From: an uncultured Alphaproteobacteria bacterium
Lineage (GTDB): Bacteria > Pseudomonadota > Alphaproteobacteria > RF32 > CAG-239
NCBI GenBank assembly: GCA_934276635.1
Contig: CAKQTH010000006.1
Location: 1-64,000, forward strand
DNA length: 64,000 nt
Direction: 5' to 3'
Positions 15,851 to 24,061 of this stretch are shown here, in pieces (positions within the stretch are counted from its first letter, which is position 1; each line of letters begins with the position of its first letter). Made by a program: the position numbers and the translations under genes. Under the pieces are notes generated by a model. That model was not told where the DNA came from. It was given only the letters and a program-made list of their open reading frames with translations, and did no database searches.

Positions 15851-16023
15851 TACAAATCCTTTCTGAAAATTGTTATTAATAAACAAATGATACAATGATA
15901 TTTGATAAAGTCCACATCAATAAAATTTTTGCCACAATATTTTATTTGAATAAGTGAAAAATATTGCTTTTTTATAAAATTTTTTGATATATCTTAAAAA
16001 ATAAGAAGGGGAGGAAATTGCCG

Positions 16024-16974
16024 ATGAGATTGTCAGAAAAGTTAAAGCTGTGGACGGACAAAGGGATTATCAGCGCCGAACAGTCGCAAAAAATTTTGGA
16101 GCTTGAACAGAGCAGAAAAACTTCGCTTTCGGCAAAGTTGATGTATTGGATTGCAGGTTTGTTCATCGGGATCGGAATAATTTTGGTTATAGGGGCAAAT
16201 TGGGACGCAATCCCGTCATCGGCAAAGGTTGCGGCAGATTTTGTACTGCTCGGGACGGTTTTGTATTATGCGTATCGTGCGGTTGTTGAAAACAAAAAGA
16301 ATTCGGCCGAATTGTTTTTGGGATTGTCGGTTTTGGGCGTCGGGGCGACAATCGGCCTGATTGCTCAGGTTTTTAATCTGCAGGGCGGTTGGTCGTCGTT
16401 TTCTTTCGGTTGGGCTGTGCTGAGCGTTGTTTTTGTGTTGTTTAGCCGACTCAAGTCAATTAATATGCTGTGGCTGCTGCTTTTGTTGTCATCAATCGAT
16501 TTTGAGAGATTGTCCGAGTTTTTAGATTTAATGTTCAGGGATTGTCCGGTTTGCGGAATGATATTCGGAACCACATTTTTCGGGCTTGCGGCATATATAT
16601 GCAAAGAATTGTATTCGGCAGCAAAGAAAAAAGTTGTTTTGCCGGCTGCTGCGGCCGATTTGGCGATATTCTTGATGTATATCGTTGTTTTTTGCGTCGG
16701 AATCAGCATTTCCGGTATTCTGGCGAATGCGTTTGTATTTGTGTTCTTTGCGTTTCGGCTGCTTGCGGCGGTTTATTATAAAAACATTGATTCGTTTGTG
16801 CGAAACATTCATCTTGCGGAGCTTTACATCATCTGGTTTTTCATCTCGCGCTTTGATAACCTGATGGAAAGCGGCGCCGGATTTATTTTGTGCGGAATTG
16901 TCGTTTTGCTGATGCTGTATATCTGGAAAAAATCGTCAAAATATATCAGAAAAATGGAGATTTTTTATGAATAA
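16024..16974 (+). CDS. DUF2157 family membrane protein
   Basis: 316 residues from ATG 16024, nine bases after GGAGG. A TTG six bases earlier is too close to the ribosome binding site. A soluble N-terminal helix region (KLKLWTDKGIISAEQ) is followed by about nine hydrophobic segments. The family is uncharacterised and is often paired with GDYXXLXY-domain proteins, as here (eight-base overlap with the next gene). Confidence 0.8.
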   Translation: MRLSEKLKLWTDKGIISAEQSQKILELEQSRKTSLSAKLMYWIAGLFIGIGIILVIGANWDAIPSSAKVAADFVLLGTVLYYAYRAVVENKKNSAELFLGLSVLGVGATIGLIAQVFNLQGGWSSFSFGWAVLSVVFVLFSRLKSINMLWLLLLLSSIDFERLSEFLDLMFRDCPVCGMIFGTTFFGLAAYICKELYSAAKKKVVLPAAAADLAIFLMYIVVFCVGISISGILANAFVFVFFAFRLLAAVYYKNIDSFVRNIHLAELYIIWFFISRFDNLMESGAGFILCGIVVLLMLYIWKKSSKYIRKMEIFYE

Positions 16975-17419
16975 AAAATTTGTCGCCGTGTTGTTCTTTT
17001 TGCCTTTTGCCGCACTGGTTGTTTGGGGCGCATCGCTGTGTGTGACGGTTCTTGAAAGCAGAGATGTGGTTGTTGCAATTTCGGGTTATGATCCGCGGGA
17101 TTTGCTTTCCGGACGCTATATCGGCTATACCATAAATTGGGATAAAACGGATTGCTCGCAATTTGAGGACAATATCTGCCCGAAAGACAAGTTTTGCACA
17201 GACGGAGGCTGCCGATATTATGTTCCGGAGCAGTCAGCGTATCTTATTGATGAATGTCTCCGATATGCGGAAAAAAGAGGCCTGAAGTTTGAGGTTGTGT
17301 ATTCTTATCACAAAAATCGTGCCCCGATAGCGAAACGACTGCTTATCAATGGAGAAGATTGGCGTGTTTATGCGGAAAAATATGTTTCAGAAGAAGTTTT
17401 CAGGCAAAATATAAAGTAA
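16967..17419 (+). CDS. GDYXXLXY-domain membrane-anchored protein
   Basis: 150 residues. One N-terminal membrane segment is followed by the domain signature, here GYDPRDLLSGRYIGY. It contains a Cys-rich stretch near residues 58-74. It overlaps the DUF2157 gene, its usual partner. The TAA stop (17417-17419) falls in sequence that in the next frame encodes a pilin fragment, so the natural 3' end may have been replaced by recombination. Confidence 0.75.
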   Translation: MNKKFVAVLFFLPFAALVVWGASLCVTVLESRDVVVAISGYDPRDLLSGRYIGYTINWDKTDCSQFEDNICPKDKFCTDGGCRYYVPEQSAYLIDECLRYAEKRGLKFEVVYSYHKNRAPIAKRLLINGEDWRVYAEKYVSEEVFRQNIK

Positions 17420-18003
17420 ACAAACTGGTTGACCAGGTTACAATGACCGCAGCAAATATCAGAACAACATTTGCCGGTCAAGGCGACTATAATGGATTGA
17501 CCACTGACATTGCTCACAACTTGGGTGTATTCCCAGAGGAAATGGATAAAGACTGGAATGGTTCAGGTTCAAAAGCAGTAAAAAAAGTAATGAATGCAAT
17601 GGGTGGACAAATGCATGTGGCTCAAGCACAAGATAACAAATATGCTTTTGATATGGTTGTAGACGGTCTTTCTAAATATGCTTGCTCTACATTGGTAACT
17701 GCAGATTGGGGTTCTGCTTCAGGATTTTTGGAATTTACCGCAGGTATCGGGCAATCTATAATGGATAATGCCGGGGTTGCAGATTTGGTATCAGGAGTTG
17801 TTGGCGCCGTAAGTTCGTTATGCGATTGCGGTTCAACAGAAAACTCATGCTCCCTTACATGGAGATTTTTTCCGCCGATATGGCGAGTGGTTGTTCTCTC
17901 CAAGCTCAATCATATGTTTTTTCATAAGTCTCCGGCGGAAAGACCTTGCATCAAAAAAGGCGCAGATTTTTATCTGCGCTTTTTTGTTTGCCGCAATTGC
18001 TGA
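17404..18003 (+). pseudogene. Headless type IV pilin (PilS-like) fragment or silent cassette
   Basis: From about 17404 one frame encodes a sequence like the globular part of PilS-type type IV pilins: TAANIRTTFAGQGDYNGLT, then a stretch including NLGVFPEEM, and a final pair of close cysteines before SLTWRF (ends 17871). The leader peptide and hydrophobic N-terminal helix, about 50 residues, are absent. No start codon or ribosome binding site precedes it. The frame then runs on to 18003 through sequence that looks non-coding. The join lies inside the end of the GDYXXLXY gene. It could be a decayed gene or a promoterless donor cassette. Pilin assignment is from motif resemblance only. Confidence 0.6.
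17953..17986. terminator. Bidirectional terminator
   Basis: GCGCAGAT and ATCTGCGC pair around TTTT, flanked by A6 and T6. It lies after hydG on the minus strand and after the pilin fragment on the plus strand. Confidence 0.85.
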
Positions 18004-19425
18004 CTAAAAATAGAAATCGCGCAAGCCTTTTTCGGCGATTTTTTTGAGGTTTTGCCGAACAATCTCACGAACTTTTTCGTTCGGAATATTCAACAGTTCT
18101 TTTTCTATCATCTCATCACCGATTTTTTGCGTTTTTTCTGAAGCATAATCAACAAGATATTCTTTTAGCGTCATCAAAGCGTTCGGGTGGCAGCAGTTTT
18201 GAATCTGTCGATTTTTGCAGATTTCCATAAATCTGTCGCCGGTTCTTCCTTCGCGGTAGCAGGCGGTGCAAAAACTCGGGATATATCCCATCTCCAGCAG
18301 CCAGCAGATAACTTCATCAAGAGTTCGGGTATCGCAGACCTCAAACTGAGACGAATTTTTTTCTTTGTCTTCCGGCTCCGCATATCCGCCGACGCTGGTT
18401 TTTGAGCCGCCGGAAATTTGCGAAATCCCGAGATGAAGAACTCTTTCTCTGGTCTTTTGGCTTTCTCTGGTCGAAACAATCATTCCGGTATACGGCACGG
18501 CAATGCGTATACAGGCAACGATTTTTGCAAAAATATCATCATTAATTCCGTTATCAAATGCGCTCGGGTCAATGTCGTCTGCCGGGCGAATACGCGGAAC
18601 GCTGATTGTGTGCGGGCCGACGCCGAACTTTGCTTCCAGATGTTCGGCATGCATCAAAAGTCCTGCAAATTCATAGCGATACATCTCAAGGCCGAACAAA
18701 ACTCCGAGCCCGACATCGTCAATTCCGCCCTGCATGGCTCTGTCCATGGCTTCTGTGTGATATGCATAATTGTGTTTCGGACCGGTAGGATGCAAAGTTT
18801 CATACGACTGTTTGTTATAAGTTTCTTGAAACAGAATATATGTGCCGATTCCTGCCTCGTGCAATTTGCGATAATTTTCAACCGTGGTTGCCGCAATATT
18901 GACATTAACTCTGCGGATTGCGCCGTTTTTGTGCTTTATGGAATATATGGTTTTGATGCTTTCCAAAATATATTCAATCGGGTTGTTTATCGGGTCTTCT
19001 CCGGCCTCAATTGCAAGGCGTTTATGCCCCAAATCCTGAAGGGCGATAACCTCGCGTCGGATTTCTTCCTGCGACATTTTTTTGCGCGGAATATGGCGGT
19101 TTTTGGCGTGATACGGACAATATACGCAGCCGTTCACGCAATAATTTGAAAGATACAGCGGAGCAAACAGCACAATTCTGTTGCCGTAAAAGTCTTTTTT
19201 TATCTGTTCGGCCAGAGCAAAGATTTTTTCGTTTATTTCTTTGTCGTCGCAAGCCAGCAGAACAGACGCCTCGCGATGAGTTAAACCTTTTCTTTCTTCG
19301 GCTTTTTTGATAATTTGTTCAATCAGCGAAATATTATTTTTGTTTTCATCCGCATATTGCAGAGTTGCGCGGATTTCCTCGTCAGATATAAATTCTTCGG
19401 CTTTGTCCGATGTCATATTGTACAT
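18004..19425 (-). CDS. hydG: [FeFe]-hydrogenase maturase, radical SAM tyrosine lyase
   Basis: 473 residues, the usual HydG length. Cleaves tyrosine to supply CO and cyanide for the H-cluster. The radical SAM cluster motif is Cys96, Cys100, Cys103. The C-terminal second cluster motif CX2CX22C is present (Cys386, Cys389, Cys412). The ATG lies eight bases after GGAG. The other maturases (HydE, HydF) and the hydrogenase are not in this window. The gene implies hydrogen metabolism and an anaerobic life. Confidence 0.95.
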   Translation of the reverse strand: MYNMTSDKAEEFISDEEIRATLQYADENKNNISLIEQIIKKAEERKGLTHREASVLLACDDKEINEKIFALAEQIKKDFYGNRIVLFAPLYLSNYCVNGCVYCPYHAKNRHIPRKKMSQEEIRREVIALQDLGHKRLAIEAGEDPINNPIEYILESIKTIYSIKHKNGAIRRVNVNIAATTVENYRKLHEAGIGTYILFQETYNKQSYETLHPTGPKHNYAYHTEAMDRAMQGGIDDVGLGVLFGLEMYRYEFAGLLMHAEHLEAKFGVGPHTISVPRIRPADDIDPSAFDNGINDDIFAKIVACIRIAVPYTGMIVSTRESQKTRERVLHLGISQISGGSKTSVGGYAEPEDKEKNSSQFEVCDTRTLDEVICWLLEMGYIPSFCTACYREGRTGDRFMEICKNRQIQNCCHPNALMTLKEYLVDYASEKTQKIGDEMIEKELLNIPNEKVREIVRQNLKKIAEKGLRDFYF

Positions 19426-19498
19426 TCTTTTATCTCCATTGTTTTTTCAAAGATATATACCATATTTTATCTGATGGAAAAAATAAGCGCTTTTGTAC

Positions 19499-19538
19499 AC
19501 AAAAAACTCCGCAGCCTTTTTGACAGGGCGGAGTTTTG
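19499..19538 (-). terminator. Terminator of gene 19543-19794
   Basis: AAAACTCCGC and GCGGAGTTTT form a 10-bp stem, followed on the minus strand by a T run. Confidence 0.75.
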
Positions 19539-19542
19539 ATTG

Positions 19543-19794
19543 TCAGATTTGGTATTTGTATACCAATTCGGCTACATCGTCAATCGACGGCTCATCGGGC
19601 AAAAGTGAAAAATGAGCTCTGATGTCAGGGCGGCCGATGTGCTCTACAAGATCGACGGCGGCAAGCGCAAGTTCGAACGGAGCAAGATTGGAAGCAAAGT
19701 TCTTGTCGGTGACAATGGAAGGATTTTGCTCAAAGTCATAGGTTAAACCAAGGTTTTTTACAAGGTACGCAACCAATTCTTCTTTTGTTTTCAT
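19543..19794 (-). CDS. Small acidic protein of unknown function
   Basis: 83 residues, no signal peptide. The helical pattern and closing stretch (LPDEPSIDDVAELVYKY) look faintly like an acyl carrier protein, but there is no DSL serine. The promoter is clear: TTGACA, 17 bases, TATCTT. The leader is AU-rich and lacks a Shine-Dalgarno, like those of the paralogous family. Function unknown. Confidence 0.6.
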   Translation of the reverse strand: MKTKEELVAYLVKNLGLTYDFEQNPSIVTDKNFASNLAPFELALAAVDLVEHIGRPDIRAHFSLLPDEPSIDDVAELVYKYQI

Positions 19795-19933
19795 AATAGT
19801 AAATAATTAAAAGTTAGACAATGCTTGAAAGATATGGTTTTGGATATATTTTGTCAATAAAAAATTTTCAAAAAAATGAACAATTTTAAAACTTGTTTCG
19901 TTATAATATATGTAAAACAAAAAAGAGGAAAAT

Positions 19934-20197
19934 ATGGAAAACGACATTTCAGATATTATCAAAGAGGCAAAACAGCTTTATTTTGCCCGCAAAAGAAGGC
20001 GCAAACAGATGTCTGCCATGGGCATTATGTTTGCGGTTGCGGCTTTGGTCGTGCTGCCGTTTTTGAATGCCGAAAATCAGCCGTATATCTACAATTTCAG
20101 CCAAATGGACGAAGATATAAATCTGACACAGACCGGCTCGGTGATTGAGGATATGGGCTTTCCGACCGATGAATACGGACTTTTAAGGATAAGCTGA
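19934..20197 (+). CDS. Small one-span membrane protein, possible anti-sigma factor
   Basis: 87 residues, with an AGAGGA ribosome binding site. A charged cytoplasmic N-terminus (about 35 residues, ending in RKRRRK) is followed by one membrane segment (about 36-50) and a short outer tail. Its stop overlaps the start of the ECF sigma gene by one base. Size and layout resemble CnrY, the minimal anti-sigma of the CnrYXH metal system. The anti-sigma role is inference from context. Confidence 0.6.
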   Translation: MENDISDIIKEAKQLYFARKRRRKQMSAMGIMFAVAALVVLPFLNAENQPYIYNFSQMDEDINLTQTGSVIEDMGFPTDEYGLLRIS

Positions 20198-20694
20198 TGG
20201 CAGACGAAAGCTGGCAAAATTATAAAGATGCGATTCGCTCGATTATCAAAAAACTTACCGGTTCGTATAATGAAGATTTGGAACAGGAAGCATATTTGAA
20301 AATTTGGCAAAACCGCAAAAAATATGCGGAGCAGGGAAAATCGCAGTCGTGGGTGAGGGCGGTTATCTCAAACCTGGTACGCGACTATTTCCGCTCAAAG
20401 TTTTTTCGCGAAGGGCAAAGTCTGCATGGCGGAATTGAAAAAATTTCGGTGCGGCCGAAGCTCGAAAACCGCATAGATGCCAAACGCAGACAAAAAATAA
20501 TTTTGAATGCGGTTGACAGCCTGCCTTTAAAATTGCGCAAAGTGATAATATTATATGAGTTTGAAGATATGTCATATGACCAAATAGCGGAAAAAACAAA
20601 TGTTCCGGTCGGAACGGTAAAGTCAAGATTGGCCGCCGCCCGCAAGGAACTTTCTGTAAAACTTAATTTTTTGAAAGGAGATAATTATGAATAA
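20197..20694 (+). CDS. ECF-type RNA polymerase sigma factor
   Basis: 165 residues. Region 2 is in the first 70 residues (DLEQEAYLKIWQNR, then VISNLVRDYFRSK). Region 4 is at the C-terminus (LPLKLRKVIILYEFEDMSYDQIA followed by GTVKSRLAAARK). It is in a three-gene cassette with overlapping ends: 19934-20197 before it and the Spy-like 20687-21259 after it. Likely responds to an envelope or metal signal. Confidence 0.9.
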   Translation: MADESWQNYKDAIRSIIKKLTGSYNEDLEQEAYLKIWQNRKKYAEQGKSQSWVRAVISNLVRDYFRSKFFREGQSLHGGIEKISVRPKLENRIDAKRRQKIILNAVDSLPLKLRKVIILYEFEDMSYDQIAEKTNVPVGTVKSRLAAARKELSVKLNFLKGDNYE

Positions 20695-21259
20695 AAAAGT
20701 CTTGTTATGCGGAGTTTTCTCGACGGCTCTGATGTTCGGATTTAATGCAATGGCTCAGCCGGCTGCCTCCACTGCCGCAACGACCGAAAAAGCGGTTGTT
20801 ACCACAACAAAAGACGCGGCAAAGCATATGAAGAAAAAGAGCGACAGACCCGATTTTGAACGCAAGATGCAGAAAAAACTCGCCAAAAAGCTCGATTTGA
20901 CGCCGGAACAGCAGGAACTTGCAAAAAAACTCAACGAAAACAGCCGCAAAAAAATTGAGCCGCTGATGGACGAAATGCGCAAAACTCGTGAAGAAATGGA
21001 CAAGATTCGCCGCGATAATATGGCCGAATTTGAAAAAATCCTGACTCCGGAACAAAAAACAAAGTTCGATAAAATGAAAAAAGAACAGCACGAAAAATTT
21101 GAAAAATATCACAAAAAAATGATGGAAAAAGAATGGAAATACGGAAAAGAAAAAGGCCGCAGAATGATGCCGCCGCGCGGAGAGATGATGCCTCGTCCCG
21201 ATGATGGCGAAATGATGCCTCCACCGCCGTTTGAGCCTCACGATGCGCCCGAAAAATAG
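20687..21259 (+). CDS. Periplasmic Spy/CpxP-like protein with LTPEQ repeats
   Basis: 190 residues, with an AAAGGAG ribosome binding site; overlaps the sigma gene by eight bases. Signal peptide residues 1-23 (ending AMAQ). Two LTPEQ elements (LTPEQQELAKKL and LTPEQKTKFDKM) mark the CpxP/Spy/CnrX helical-hook family. The middle is Lys/Glu/Met-rich and the tail is Met/Pro-rich (MMPPR, GEMMPPP), which could bind copper or another soft metal. Probably the envelope sensor or chaperone of the cassette (inference). Confidence 0.75.
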   Translation: MNKKVLLCGVFSTALMFGFNAMAQPAASTAATTEKAVVTTTKDAAKHMKKKSDRPDFERKMQKKLAKKLDLTPEQQELAKKLNENSRKKIEPLMDEMRKTREEMDKIRRDNMAEFEKILTPEQKTKFDKMKKEQHEKFEKYHKKMMEKEWKYGKEKGRRMMPPRGEMMPRPDDGEMMPPPPFEPHDAPEK

Positions 21260-21273
21260 TGTGTTGTGCATAC

Positions 21274-21304
21274 AAAAAAGCTCCGCCTTATGACGGAGCT
21301 TTTA
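21274..21304. terminator. Bidirectional terminator
   Basis: AAAAAAGCTCCG and CGGAGCTTTT pair around CCTTATGA, between the Spy-like gene and rlmE, which converge here. Confidence 0.85.
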
Positions 21305-21317
21305 TCTTGCAGTATCG

Positions 21318-22022
21318 CTATTTGTCGTTCGGATTTCCCCTGAATCCTTGTGCAACCAGATATGTTTCCGGCGACTGCTGCCTTGAGGCATCGGGTTTGA
21401 AGTGCGAAACTTTAGCAAAGTTGATTTTTGCATCTTTGAGCAAGTCGCCTTCCGCGCCGCCCTGAAAAACTTTGGCAATAAAAATTCCGTTCGGCGCCAA
21501 AACTTCTTTTGCAAACTCATAGGCGGCTTCAACCAGCCCGATAGTGCGCAAATGGTCGGTCTGCTGGTGTCCGGTTGTGTTGGCGGCCATATCGCTCATA
21601 ACGATGTCTGCTTTGCCGTTCAGCAGAGCTTTAAGCCTGTCGGCGGCGCCTTCCTGCGTAAAATCCTGACAGAGCATTGTGGCGCCATCAATCGGCTGTG
21701 TTTCCAAAATATCAATTCCGACAACCTGGCCGCTGCCTTTGTTTCGCAAAACCGCAACCTGTGTCCAGCCTCCCGGAGCACAGCCCAGGTCGACAATAGT
21801 TTTCCCTTTGCCCAAAAACTTGTATTTTTCATCAAGCTGTATCAGCTTAAACGCTGCGCGTGAGCGGTAGCCGAGTCTTTTGCTTTCGGCCACATACGGA
21901 TCGTTCAGCTGTCTTTCCAGCCATCTGTTTGACGATTTGTCGCGATATTTTGAGGTTTTTACTCTGACGGCAAGCATATGCCTACCGCGAATTTGCTTTG
22001 CCGATGCAGTTAATTTTCCCAT
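21318..22022 (-). CDS. rlmE: 23S rRNA (uridine2552-2'-O)-methyltransferase
   Basis: 234 residues. Methylates U2552 in the 23S A loop. SAM motif VDLGCAPGGWTQ. The catalytic K-D-K-E set is visible: Lys in SRAAFKLIQL, Asp in MSDMAAN, Lys in IAKVFQGG and Glu in SPETYLVA. It overlaps the upstream Ppx/GppA gene by about 40 bases. Ppx/GppA followed by RlmE is a common alphaproteobacterial order. Confidence 0.95.
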   Translation of the reverse strand: MGKLTASAKQIRGRHMLAVRVKTSKYRDKSSNRWLERQLNDPYVAESKRLGYRSRAAFKLIQLDEKYKFLGKGKTIVDLGCAPGGWTQVAVLRNKGSGQVVGIDILETQPIDGATMLCQDFTQEGAADRLKALLNGKADIVMSDMAANTTGHQQTDHLRTIGLVEAAYEFAKEVLAPNGIFIAKVFQGGAEGDLLKDAKINFAKVSHFKPDASRQQSPETYLVAQGFRGNPNDK

Positions 22023-22959
22023 TTTCTCTTTCCGTAAGTTCTTGAATTATACCATCTTTTGCGGTCATCAAAGACGCCGTAATTTCTTTTGCCTTAAGAT
22101 CATGCGCAATTGTTTGAAATATTATGCACGCAGCGGCAAAAATTGTTGAGCGGTTTTCTCCGATATACGGGCTTTTTGCCATCTCTTGCCGTGATAATTT
22201 CAGCGTTTCGGCAATCGCCTTGTCGGCATCTTTAACATTTATGACTTTTCCGTCAGAAACTTCGCGGTCGTATTTTCCGGTGTTTTCGATGATGGAAACA
22301 ATCCGCAGCGGCGTGCTTGAAGTTGCAACAAAACACATGTCGTCGGAATATTTCTGCAAATTTGCGTCTTCAATAAACTTTGTCGTATATTTGCGGATTT
22401 CTTTTTGCAGCTTTTCCGCATTTTCTTTGTTATAAGAGGCAAGACCATAACACTCGGATGCGTTGCGGGCGCCGAGCGGAATGGACACGGTATGCAAAAT
22501 CTGCGGATTTTTGCAGTTTTTTGCCAGAGTGATTTCGGTCGAGCCGCCGCCGATATCAAACACAATCGCATATTTTGACTTTCCGCACACATGACAGATA
22601 GCTCCCAGCAGATTCAGTCTTGCTTCTTCTTTTTCATCAATGATTTCAATGTCTATGCCGGATTTTTGCTTTACGATTTTTTGCAATTCGGCCGAATTTG
22701 AGGCCATACGGCAGGCCGCGGTCGCTATTGCGCGAACATTTTTTGCCGGCACATTAAATTCTTTCATTTTTTGCGAAAACAAACAAAAGGTGTCAACCGC
22801 GCGCTTTATGGCCGCATCAGACAATTTTCCCGATGCGTACAAACCTTCCGCCAGCATTGTCGACGAATTCAACGAACACAATTTTTTGCGGTTTTGGTCG
22901 GCAATCAGCAAGCGGCATGAATTTGAACCTAAATCTATGGAGGCATAATTATTTTTCAT
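21982..22959 (-). CDS. Ppx/GppA phosphatase family protein (second copy)
   Basis: 325 residues from the ATG at 22959; an earlier ATG at 22977 adds six residues. ASKHA-fold motifs: IDLGSNSCRLLI at the start and VFDIGGGSTEI in the middle. Acts on polyphosphate or pppGpp in characterised relatives. Its start overlaps the end of the neighbouring Ppx/GppA gene, which is longer and clearly homologous, so this is a tandem duplication that has diverged. Confidence 0.88.
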   Translation of the reverse strand: MKNNYASIDLGSNSCRLLIADQNRKKLCSLNSSTMLAEGLYASGKLSDAAIKRAVDTFCLFSQKMKEFNVPAKNVRAIATAACRMASNSAELQKIVKQKSGIDIEIIDEKEEARLNLLGAICHVCGKSKYAIVFDIGGGSTEITLAKNCKNPQILHTVSIPLGARNASECYGLASYNKENAEKLQKEIRKYTTKFIEDANLQKYSDDMCFVATSSTPLRIVSIIENTGKYDREVSDGKVINVKDADKAIAETLKLSRQEMAKSPYIGENRSTIFAAACIIFQTIAHDLKAKEITASLMTAKDGIIQELTERENGKINCIGKANSR

Positions 22960-24061
22960 TTTTCGGTCTTCTCCCATAAAAATTGCGATATCTGTGATGC
23001 GGCTTTTTGTTGTGGTTGTGCATCATATCAAGCAAAATTCCTTCTCTGATGCCTCTGTCGGCCACCGTAATTTCAGAAATCGGCCAAAATGTGTACAGCG
23101 CCTCAATAATCGCACAGCCGGCAATCGTAAGGTCGGATTTTTGCGGGCCGATACACGGGTGTTTGCATCTGCCTTCACTGCCGATGCGCTTGATTTTTTC
23201 AACAACGCGCGATATGTCGGGACCCGATATTGAGATTCCGTCAACGGCAGAACGGTTATATCGCGGCAAATTCAAATATACCGCACCCAAAACCGTTACT
23301 GTTCCCGAGGTTCCGATAACCTGAATTTCCTGATTGCGTATTCCTTCGCTGATATTGTGCTTTTTATCAAATTCTTCAATAATCTTTTGCGTCCGCTCAA
23401 CCACGGTTGAATATTCGAGCTTTGTCATTCCGTTCGGAGGAAAAGCCTCGGATACGGTGACAACGCCGTACGGCAGCGAAACAAATCCTTCAATGAAAAC
23501 TTTGCCGTTTGTCGTAACTCTGGCCAGCGAAATTTCGGTCGAACCGCCGCCGATGTCAAATACGAGCATTCGCTTGATGCTGCGGTTCAAAAGCGGGGCG
23601 CAGCCGACGACCGCAAGTCTGGATTCTTCCTGTGTGGATATAATTTCCGGCTCCAAACCGGTTTCTCTTTTGACCTGTTCTACAAATTGATTGCAGTTTT
23701 TTGCTCTTCTGCAGGCCGCAGTCGCTACAAAGCGCATTTTTCTTATCGGCGCATATTCGTTCAAAATTCCAGCGCAGACTTTAAGCGCACCGATGGTTCT
23801 TTTGATTGCCGCCGTTGAAAGTTCGTTGTCTTGTATAATGCCTTCGCCGAGCCGTGTGACTTTTGAAAATGTTTCGATTACGCGAAACGAGGTCGGAGTA
23901 GGTGATGCCAAAATCAGCCTGCAGGAATTTGTTCCCAAATCAATCGCCGCATAAACCGCCTTTTTGTCATCGGCTTTGTCTTTTGCGGAAATTTTGGAAA
24001 AATTCTCTTTTTTCTGCGATTTTTTTATCAACTTCTTAAATTGCATCTCCGTACATTTCAA
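22949..24061 (-). CDS. Ppx/GppA phosphatase family protein (first copy)
   Basis: 370 residues. Motifs IDLGTNSCRLIL and VFDIGGGSTEISLA are intact, and the C-terminal VADRGIREGIL is typical of the alphaproteobacterial form. A basic tail (HHRYRNFYGRRPKNEK) is present. The start overlaps the end of ccrM by 26 bases; an internal ATG at 24046 would nearly remove the overlap. Likely an exopolyphosphatase or pppGpp phosphatase. Confidence 0.88.
   Translation of the reverse strand: MKCTEMQFKKLIKKSQKKENFSKISAKDKADDKKAVYAAIDLGTNSCRLILASPTPTSFRVIETFSKVTRLGEGIIQDNELSTAAIKRTIGALKVCAGILNEYAPIRKMRFVATAACRRAKNCNQFVEQVKRETGLEPEIISTQEESRLAVVGCAPLLNRSIKRMLVFDIGGGSTEISLARVTTNGKVFIEGFVSLPYGVVTVSEAFPPNGMTKLEYSTVVERTQKIIEEFDKKHNISEGIRNQEIQVIGTSGTVTVLGAVYLNLPRYNRSAVDGISISGPDISRVVEKIKRIGSEGRCKHPCIGPQKSDLTIAGCAIIEALYTFWPISEITVADRGIREGILLDMMHNHNKKPHHRYRNFYGRRPKNEK

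Noticed and set aside
19543..19794. Acyl carrier protein
   Set aside because: Helical pattern and acidic C-terminus are suggestive, but the phosphopantetheine serine motif DSL is absent.
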